A stretch of 64,000 nt of DNA from Brettanomyces bruxellensis (lineage: Eukaryota; Ascomycota; Pichiomycetes; Pichiales; Pichiaceae): NCBI RefSeq assembly GCF_011074885.1, contig NC_054686.1, forward strand, positions 1,054,001-1,118,000, written 5' to 3'. The position numbers were made by a program, and so were the translations under genes. Shown in pieces: positions 57,801-64,000 of the stretch (position 1 is the stretch's first letter; each line of letters starts with the position of its first letter). Below the pieces are notes generated by a model. It had not been told where the DNA came from and did not search any database. It saw only the letters and a program-made list of their open reading frames with translations.

Positions 57801-60386
57801 TCATTTCAATCCATCATCATTAGCTATGTTATAGGCATCAAACTCAAAAACGTGCTTATCAACCCAATCGCATCCTGTATCACTTGTTGGTGATAGAGAC
57901 AAGTAGTTGTCGTCTGTCATTAGATTAAGATCCATATCGTTAAAACCGCTTGAAGGAGTTGAACTTTGCTGATTCAATGCAGACACCTTTGTATCTACTT
58001 GAAGCTGTGGTTTATTGCCTGTGGCGGTAGGACCGCTAATGACATTCGGTGTTTGATTGCTTTCCTTAGATGCATTGTAGATAGCACCCGAAATAGCAGT
58101 CTGATTATCAGTGTTTTTGTTATCTGAATCGCCTTCCTGCTTAAGCATATTAAGCAATGTATCCTCAGAAGGATTTGTAGCCAAGTTTGTATGTCCAACA
58201 GTCTGGGTATTGAAATCAGATTGCGTGTTATAATTCATTGAAGTATTTGCTGCCTTCTCTGGAACAGGAGAATCTTCATATTTCTTAAGTGTACGTTGTC
58301 TCATCGCTTGAATAGCCTTCTTCCGACTCTTTTCAGGAAGCCCGGAACATACCGTCTTGAAAAGTGTTGGAGAGACTCTCCTTACAGTGTCCCTAATGTG
58401 TTGAGCAAGCTTCTGCGATAAAAACCAATGCCTGGAAATCTGCATGATAGCACCAAGTTCAAGTTTGATATATTCCGTGTATGTCTCCAACTCCTCCTTA
58501 TTGATACTATCCTTGAGTGGTGATGTCATCGTCACGTTCTCCAGCGATTTTAAGCTGGAATCAACCCATGAATATGCACTCAAATGAACAAGACAACAAA
58601 AAGCTAATGCGCATGCCAAAAATGGAGTACGCGAAGTAATTCTGGCCGGGTTTGTGTCCAACAATGACTTAACCACAGAAGACGCAGACTCTATTGTCTT
58701 TCTAGTTTCAATGATCTTCCGAGAATCCACCTCGCGTTTTTTTAAAGTAGGACAATTATCCGTTGCACCTTTTTCATCGGTACATTTGGGATGTTTGGAG
58801 ATATCAGGTCTCCATAAATAGGAAAAAGGTCTATGAGTAAATATTTGTGCATAGCAGACTAGCATAATTGCCTCGAAAACACCCTCATTAACTTGTCCAT
58901 TCGTATTCACCAAATATGGGCAGTTGTACATATCGGGGTTTTCTAGTTTCATCTCCCAGTTTCCAATAGCAGCTCTCATATGTGTTAGGTGGGATTGAAT
59001 TTCCTTATTTGCCTGAACAGCGACGTTAAGCTTTATCGAGTCATTCACTAGTTTACATGCTTCTGCTCGACTTTTATAGTCAAATCCTTCAGGTGAAACC
59101 TCCTCTGGAAACAAGACCAAAAGCTTCCTCGAGGACAATAGCGACATCGTATGTCCTGATGCTGTACCACTGATAGTATCGAAGAAATAGACCTCCCATA
59201 AAGTCTTCCTTACAGTTTCTAAGAGAATACGCTTAGGAACATTTGCAACCCTTCGTGCTTGCATCAATTCTGTCAAGACATCATCTTTTCCCCCAGACTC
59301 AGATGGCGTGTTCATCAGGTTTGTACCATTTCTGGAGCTGGACTGCATTACTTCGTCATCCTGCTGGTCGGTGATATAGCCATTCACATCAATAAACTTT
59401 AATGGAATATTATTCTGGTCGACCAAGTTGATCCTTAATTCCAAAGCTAACGAAACCAACGCTTCTCGAAGTACCATCGATAGATCATGTAGTGATGAGA
59501 TATGTGCCGCAATTGCAAGCAAGAGCAATGATTGAAGACTGATGAAGTCTTTACCAACCTGCTTCACAAAGTTGACGATACTGCTGATGAGAAATTGAAC
59601 CGTCTCAACATCAGCTGAGTAGACGTTAGAGCTCTGACCGTCTCCAATGATTTTCATTGCAAGAAGAAGGTCATAATTGTATGGAATTGCATTCAAGTAT
59701 GTGATGATATCCGTTCGAGATGGAAGAAATGGGTGTATGTGTTGGAAATATTTGTAGTAGGTATTGACAACAGATTCAACATTCAAGTCTCTTGTTAGAG
59801 CCGGAGAGATATAACACTCATCAAGAGAAGGAGCTAAGATTGCAGGATCAAAGATCTTATTCAATGATTCCTCAGCCTTCGAAGAATTGAAAGTAGGAAA
59901 CATATCAATGGTCTTACCGTTTATCTTCGCGTTTTCATGAGGAATCTGGCCGCCAGAAAGACATGGTGGAAGTTTATTAAAGTTTTCCACCGTCATGCAT
60001 TGATGATGGCAGACAGGTCTCTTTTCCATATCTGCCCTACCATTGCGGACGCATGGAAGAACAAAAGTGTCCGGATCCACCTCTTCTTTTTCCTCTCTTT
60101 CACGTATCCTTTGTTTAAGCCGGTCCTTGGTCATTGAATGTGAGTTTATTATTCGGTGGCCCGGTGATTTCTCACTTTGCTTATTCTTTAAAGTGACTCC
60201 TCTCCTTCGCGAGCCACCTCGATTACTTTTAACATACTGACAGACCCTATTTGCCCTGACACATCTGGAACAGATAGGTTCCTTGCCGTCGCACTTGAGG
60301 TGTCTCGAACGGCATGCCAAGCAAGCACGTGAAACATGTTTCACTGCCGGCTTTCCGTCTTTTGAAACATGAGAAAGTAATGCCAT
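57801..60386 (-). CDS. Zn2Cys6 zinc-cluster transcription factor, target unknown
   Basis: 861 residues from the ATG at 60386; a longer frame to 60458 would need TTG. The zinc cluster (about residues 21-48) is RACLACRSRHLKCDG...ICSRCVRANRVC with all six Cys. It is followed by a basic SNRGGSRRRG linker that recalls the SRRGG group of fungal regulators. A fungal-specific transcription factor middle homology region lies at about 190-650 (YYKYFQHIHPFLPSRTDI, LLLAIAAHISSLHDLSMVLREALVSLALELRI). The C-terminus is Asn/Gln/Ser/Thr-rich and ends acidic, a likely activation region. Such proteins bind CGG half-sites and often regulate carbon, lipid or stress genes. I cannot assign an ortholog. Its own promoter region is 1.6 kb, shared with ARP6. 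Confidence 0.85.
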   Translation of the reverse strand: MALLSHVSKDGKPAVKHVSRACLACRSRHLKCDGKEPICSRCVRANRVCQYVKSNRGGSRRRGVTLKNKQSEKSPGHRIINSHSMTKDRLKQRIREREEKEEVDPDTFVLPCVRNGRADMEKRPVCHHQCMTVENFNKLPPCLSGGQIPHENAKINGKTIDMFPTFNSSKAEESLNKIFDPAILAPSLDECYISPALTRDLNVESVVNTYYKYFQHIHPFLPSRTDIITYLNAIPYNYDLLLAMKIIGDGQSSNVYSADVETVQFLISSIVNFVKQVGKDFISLQSLLLLAIAAHISSLHDLSMVLREALVSLALELRINLVDQNNIPLKFIDVNGYITDQQDDEVMQSSSRNGTNLMNTPSESGGKDDVLTELMQARRVANVPKRILLETVRKTLWEVYFFDTISGTASGHTMSLLSSRKLLVLFPEEVSPEGFDYKSRAEACKLVNDSIKLNVAVQANKEIQSHLTHMRAAIGNWEMKLENPDMYNCPYLVNTNGQVNEGVFEAIMLVCYAQIFTHRPFSYLWRPDISKHPKCTDEKGATDNCPTLKKREVDSRKIIETRKTIESASSVVKSLLDTNPARITSRTPFLACALAFCCLVHLSAYSWVDSSLKSLENVTMTSPLKDSINKEELETYTEYIKLELGAIMQISRHWFLSQKLAQHIRDTVRRVSPTLFKTVCSGLPEKSRKKAIQAMRQRTLKKYEDSPVPEKAANTSMNYNTQSDFNTQTVGHTNLATNPSEDTLLNMLKQEGDSDNKNTDNQTAISGAIYNASKESNQTPNVISGPTATGNKPQLQVDTKVSALNQQSSTPSSGFNDMDLNLMTDDNYLSLSPTSDTGCDWVDKHVFEFDAYNIANDDGLK

Positions 60387-62005
60387 TTTTGTGAATTTGG
60401 GTAGAGAAAAATTGTAGTGTTCCTTACGTGTCCCCTTCAGATCAGGCACTGAATTCAATACTTCTATTCAAGTGTGTATTTGTAATCTTTCCTGAAGATT
60501 GGCCTCTGCTTTCTATTTACGCCGAATTCGTTTTTTTTTGGCGAAAGGTACGATGGAAGGGTGCAATTCTTAAAGCCAGACGCTTTGCTAAAATTTTTAG
60601 ACTATGGTAATCCGCTTTTGTTTGTATCTTATGGTGAAGAAATGAATGAAGCTATTTTTTTAGTTTATTCGAACTAATGATCAACAGTATGAAAGAACAG
60701 AGAGGCAGCGTGCTTGTGTCTCACGTTTTTTTTATTCTTAATTTATTTTTTATTTTTTATTTTTTATTTTTTCTTATTAATTGTTTCCCAGTAATAAAGG
60801 ATTTGTACTAGCTTTACCTTTCCTCCCAAATAAAAAAAATTAGCATTAGCATGTTGCTATTGTTGGAAAGAGATTTGCTCAAAACCAGCTGGAAAAAAAA
60901 ATTTCATAGTATTTCTTCTGATCTGTCTCGTCTGACTCAAAAATTTAGGTGGAGTATATTCGGGCTTTGATCTTGGAATCTGCACACTCGAGGTCAAAAC
61001 CGATACATCTCTACTCTATAGAAAGAGTTTTATTCCCAAAGGGTGGGACTACATTAGAAGTCATCAAGGGTGTTTATACAGTTGTTTAAATTCGGTAAGG
61101 AATCATATAATAAGAGGATAAGCGTAAGTGTGAAGGTGTTGTAAAATATTAATTACAATTAGTTTAGATAAGGTTGAAGTCTTAGTCTTGACGCAAAATA
61201 GCCTCATTACTTATTTAGCGATGCCCTTGAATAATCAAAATCCATGTTAAGGGAAATCTGACTGCAAAATTCCGCAGATTTAGCATTGTAAAGTTTATTA
61301 TCTCTTTCTCCTGATATAAAATGTGGGGTTGTCCCTACTGTTTTGTATGAATAAAGTTTGCTTATCAAAGGAGAGCAAAAAAAGTATGGTTATAGGGCAC
61401 TGTCATCAAACCCCGATTTTCCATCTTATCTATTCTCAAGCCGGATGAGCAAGCAACCTTAAAAAATATGGGGATTTGACTGCATTAGGTTAAAAAGGTT
61501 TACCGATGACCCTAAAATTATTCTTATCTGTAAGACAGCTCACTGCATTTTTATATTTCCAGAATATGTGTGCCTTAGTACTCATACAGTCAAACATTGG
61601 AAGCACATTCAAGTGTACTGAACTCTATATTTTTATTTTAAATTATGATCCAGACGGAAGAAATTTTTATAAACACTGTCCCTTAAACTATTATGATGAA
61701 GGAACAGCCCTCCCTCAGTCCCTTGCATCTTAAAATGTGCACCCCTCCTGATAACGATTAAATATTCTTCTATCGTAAAGTTTTTGCTCTTTCCGCTGCT
61801 CCGCGACGTAATGCATGTTCGATATTTTTTTAAGACGATCGACGTCCTCGCGCGAAACAATTTCATCACTTAGATCAAATGCTTTTCAGGATCGTTTTTT
61901 AGCGTTCAGCCTTGACCTTTCAATCATTTAAACCTAGTTCCTAGTGATTAATTGAATCTGAACTTTTTTACTTATCTGTAAGGTGAATTATTTTAGCCCA
62001 GTGAA
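60387..62005. other. Divergent promoter region (zinc-cluster gene / ARP6), 1.6 kb
   Basis: No gene supported; the longest ATG ORF (61506-61733, +) is AT-biased and matches nothing. It contains four perfect ATTTTTT units (60745-60772) and a CGCGCG (61849-61854) about 150 bp before ARP6, next to a T-run (61825-61831). Confidence 0.5.
60745..60772. repeat. (ATTTTTT)4 heptamer repeat
   Basis: Four perfect tandem 7-bp units in the promoter region of the zinc-cluster gene, preceded by CACGT8 (60722-60733). Confidence 0.9.
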
Positions 62006-63268
62006 ATGTCAAAGAACGTTATCATAGACAATGGTGCTTATGAAATAAAATATGGTGAAGCTTCAGATGACAAGCCAAAGCATATTCCAAACTGTGTTGT
62101 CAGAACAAATACTGGGCGTGTTTTACTTGGTGAGAATTTGAGACCCGAAAAGAAAGTCATAACTGATTATTCGGGAATTCATTATCGACGTCCTATTGAG
62201 CACAGTCAGCTTACACAGTGGTCTTTAGAAAAGCAAATATGGGATAATACATTCATGGAAAGTCATTTCACAGATAATTGGCTCGAGGATTCCAATCTTA
62301 TATTTTGTGAGTCGCCTTTTACAATCAGTAAGTTTCAGAATATGTCCGATGAAATCTTGTTTGAAGAATACGGAATTGCCAATCTCTACCGATGCTCCTC
62401 TGGGTTCTTGACACCATGGCTGAATAATAATGAACAGAAGAATGAGAAAAGCCAAAGAAATTACAATGATTTTCAGTTTGTCATAGACTCTGGATTCGAC
62501 TCGACCTGGGTTATACCAATGATATACGGCTTACCATACTGGAAAGCAGTGAGAAAGATGCCTGTTGCAGGAAAGTTTCTTAACGGATATATGCGAGAAA
62601 TGATTTCTTTTAGGCATTATAACGTTACCGATGAGATGGTGGTGGTAAATAATATCAAAGAAAAGGCATGCTACGTCAGTCCTAATTATGAAAACTCACT
62701 TGGCAAAGTGGAAAAGTCAAGAAATGGGGCGCTGGATAACAAGAAAATGGGGGAGATATCCATAAATTATGTTCTGCCTGATTTCAAAACATCCACCGTT
62801 GGATATACATTAACGAATAGTGAGCTTGCTACCCTTGAAAGAAAAGAAGAAATTCAATCTTTGAAACTTTATGATGAGCGGTTTGCAATTCCAGAGCTTC
62901 TTTTTCATCCAGAGCTTAGTGGGGCATATAAAGCAGGCTTAATTACCACAATTAAGGACTCATTAAACCATGTTCCAGAGCTTCTGAGACCATTAATGGT
63001 AGCTAATATGATTTTGGTTGGTGGGACGTCCAACTTACCTGGTTATGAAGACAGGTTGGTGAGTGATTTAAAACAAGAGGTTCCAATTGATAATAAAATC
63101 ATTGTTCGTGACCTCAGTAATTTCACTAAAGACCATTCCGAAATTGGCTGGTTTTCAGGTCGGCAGTTTTTCAAGAGCGGTGCTTTCAGTAAGGTTTGTG
63201 TCTCTAAGCATGATTATCAGGAGCTTGGCGTTGAATACACACAGGAGAAATTTGGATATAAATTATAG
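62006..63268 (+). CDS. ARP6: Actin-related protein Arp6, SWR1 complex subunit
   Basis: 420 residues (438 in S. cerevisiae). The actin fold shows in VIIDNGAYEIKYG (phosphate 1 loop), FQFVIDSGFDSTWVIP (phosphate 2 loop) and ILVGGTSNLPGYEDRL (adenosine motif). Arp6-type features are KAVRKMPVAGKFLNGYMREMISFRHYNV, VKEKACYV-like VNNIKEKACYV, YVLPDF and WFSGRQFF near the end. Known role: with Swc6 it is required for H2A.Z deposition by SWR1-C and contacts the nucleosome edge. The CTG at 62774 encodes the Leu of YVLPDF, agreeing with the standard code. The ATG at 62006 is the first in frame. SWC5 of the same complex is at 20372. Confidence 0.93.
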   Translation: MSKNVIIDNGAYEIKYGEASDDKPKHIPNCVVRTNTGRVLLGENLRPEKKVITDYSGIHYRRPIEHSQLTQWSLEKQIWDNTFMESHFTDNWLEDSNLIFCESPFTISKFQNMSDEILFEEYGIANLYRCSSGFLTPWLNNNEQKNEKSQRNYNDFQFVIDSGFDSTWVIPMIYGLPYWKAVRKMPVAGKFLNGYMREMISFRHYNVTDEMVVVNNIKEKACYVSPNYENSLGKVEKSRNGALDNKKMGEISINYVLPDFKTSTVGYTLTNSELATLERKEEIQSLKLYDERFAIPELLFHPELSGAYKAGLITTIKDSLNHVPELLRPLMVANMILVGGTSNLPGYEDRLVSDLKQEVPIDNKIIVRDLSNFTKDHSEIGWFSGRQFFKSGAFSKVCVSKHDYQELGVEYTQEKFGYKL

Positions 63269-63394
63269 ATATTAGATTTACTAAAAGTGTTACAAAGTTC
63301 ATAGCAAAAGGTGTATTATATTATGGTCGCACAAAAGAAGGATTCCAGATCCTCGTTAAATATTTTCAACCAATACTCTTGAAGAATATGTGCT

Positions 63395-64000
63395 CTAGAA
63401 AAATGATGTTAGTCCAATTATGAATAACGTTGTAACAATGAAAAACGTAGACCATACAATCACTATATGGGACTGAGGTGGGTCTGAATATCTGCACATC
63501 ATAAGGCAAATACTTCCAATGTCTAAAATCATCGCTGCACCCATGCACAAGAAGCCAAATAGAAGGAGCATGAAGATACCATTGTTGTTTATAACATCTG
63601 GATTTTTATTTGAGTTTCGCAGAACAGAATACACTATGCCAATACCAGCACCATCCACCAGATATGACACTAACGCAATGATGAAATAAAGACAGGAGAG
63701 TACTTTATCATGAACAACTTGACTAGCCAACTCATTTGGCCTATATGAAGATGACGTTCCCTTACTAGCGTTGGTGTTAACTGCGGCCTCAATAATTGAT
63801 GTACGTCTGTTCAAAGGTGCCTCTTCATTCTCGGATGTCAGGTAATCTGTTTCTGTTTCGGATTCTGAGTAAGAGCCAGAGTGTGAAGTGTGTGTGCTGC
63901 GTGTTGAGTCATAGCCAGCAAAATTTTGATTTGTCACAATCTGATTGCGCTCAATGTCTGCATCTTGATTATCCCGATTACGGTCAAAACCAAAGTGTCT
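63395..64000 (-). CDS. Multi-pass membrane protein, 5' part outside window, unrecognised
   Basis: The frame is open from the right edge to the stop at 63395 and contains no ATG before the hydrophobic part, so the start lies beyond 64000. The visible 201 residues begin with a polar, acidic region rich in Ser, Thr, Glu and Asn (SESETETDYLTSENEE). Three or four hydrophobic segments follow: VLSCLYFIIALVSYLVDGAG, GIFMLLLFGFLCMGAAMILD, and VIVWSTFFIVTTLFIIGL, with MCRYSDPPQSH between the last two. No cleavable signal can be judged. I do not recognise the family. It converges on ARP6 with 126 bp between stops. Confidence 0.7.
   Translation of the reverse strand, partial: RHFGFDRNRDNQDADIERNQIVTNQNFAGYDSTRSTHTSHSGSYSESETETDYLTSENEEAPLNRRTSIIEAAVNTNASKGTSSSYRPNELASQVVHDKVLSCLYFIIALVSYLVDGAGIGIVYSVLRNSNKNPDVINNNGIFMLLLFGFLCMGAAMILDIGSICLMMCRYSDPPQSHIVIVWSTFFIVTTLFIIGLTSFF

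Noticed and set aside
60722..60780. T-rich repeats as a possible transposon or LTR edge
   Set aside because: No TG...CA ends, target duplications or reverse-transcriptase remnants nearby; similar T-tracts recur in several promoters.
61506..61733. A 75-codon ATG ORF upstream of ARP6
   Set aside because: AT-driven composition (Phe/Leu/Ile/Tyr/Asn), no domain and no supporting context.

Overview
This window is nuclear DNA of a budding yeast (Saccharomycotina). All but two of the protein genes with recognisable folds have yeast-type counterparts (FAS1, NTE1, CDC9, KAR9, SNF4, YSH1, LSM3, DIM1, POL5, RRN3, PEX12, MED21, CDC34, ARP6, SWC5, ATP15 and others). Genes are mostly intronless. The three introns I could define are 72-185 nt, lie close to gene 5' ends and use GTAAGT/GTACGT donors with TACTAAC-like branch points. 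CTG falls at conserved leucines in SNF4 (14307-14315) and ARP6 (62774), so the standard code fits and the CUG-Ser and CUG-Ala yeasts are unlikely. A Pichiaceae-type yeast (Brettanomyces, Pichia, Ogataea) is my inference; the sequence alone does not fix genus.

Layout. 1-2346 (-): a BAR-PH-ArfGAP-ankyrin protein running off the left edge. 3752-8330 (+): MAG2 and a divergent protein O-mannosyltransferase. 8474-12533: MED21 (-, spliced), PEX12 (+), RRN3 (-). 13338-17194 (+): SNF4 and an OPT transporter. 17821-24585: PBP2-like KH protein (-), SWC5 (+), POL5 (-, broken by a one-base frameshift in an acidic repeat). 25031-30730 (+): ATP15 (spliced), a mitochondrial Mdl-type ABC half-transporter, CDC34. 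31498-31632 (-): a 44-residue ORF ending in a CaaX box, best read as an a-factor mating pheromone precursor. 32802-34382: DIM1 (-) and a small membrane protein (+), divergent around a 37-A tract. 34632-46863 (-): KAR9, CDC9, FAS1 in tandem. 46864-49280: 2.4 kb without a gene. 49281-57507: NTE1 (+), LSM3 (-, spliced), YSH1 (+). 57801-64000: a Zn2Cys6 regulator (-), ARP6 (+), and a membrane protein (-) cut by the right edge.

There are no operons. Recurring themes are ribosome biogenesis and quality control (MAG2, RRN3, POL5, DIM1), SWR1-complex subunits (SWC5, ARP6), lipid metabolism (FAS1, NTE1), and cell-cycle or mating functions (CDC34, CDC9, KAR9, the pheromone candidate). Promoters repeatedly pair CGCGC-type sites with T-rich (A)TTTTT tracts, which resembles the RSC-remodeller promoter grammar known from S. 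cerevisiae.

The most interesting item is the putative a-factor gene. It has a C-terminal CTIA CaaX box, codons like those of highly expressed genes, a TATA box, and four TGAAAC pheromone-response cores upstream, two of them in direct tandem. I saw no tRNA or rRNA genes and no transposons.
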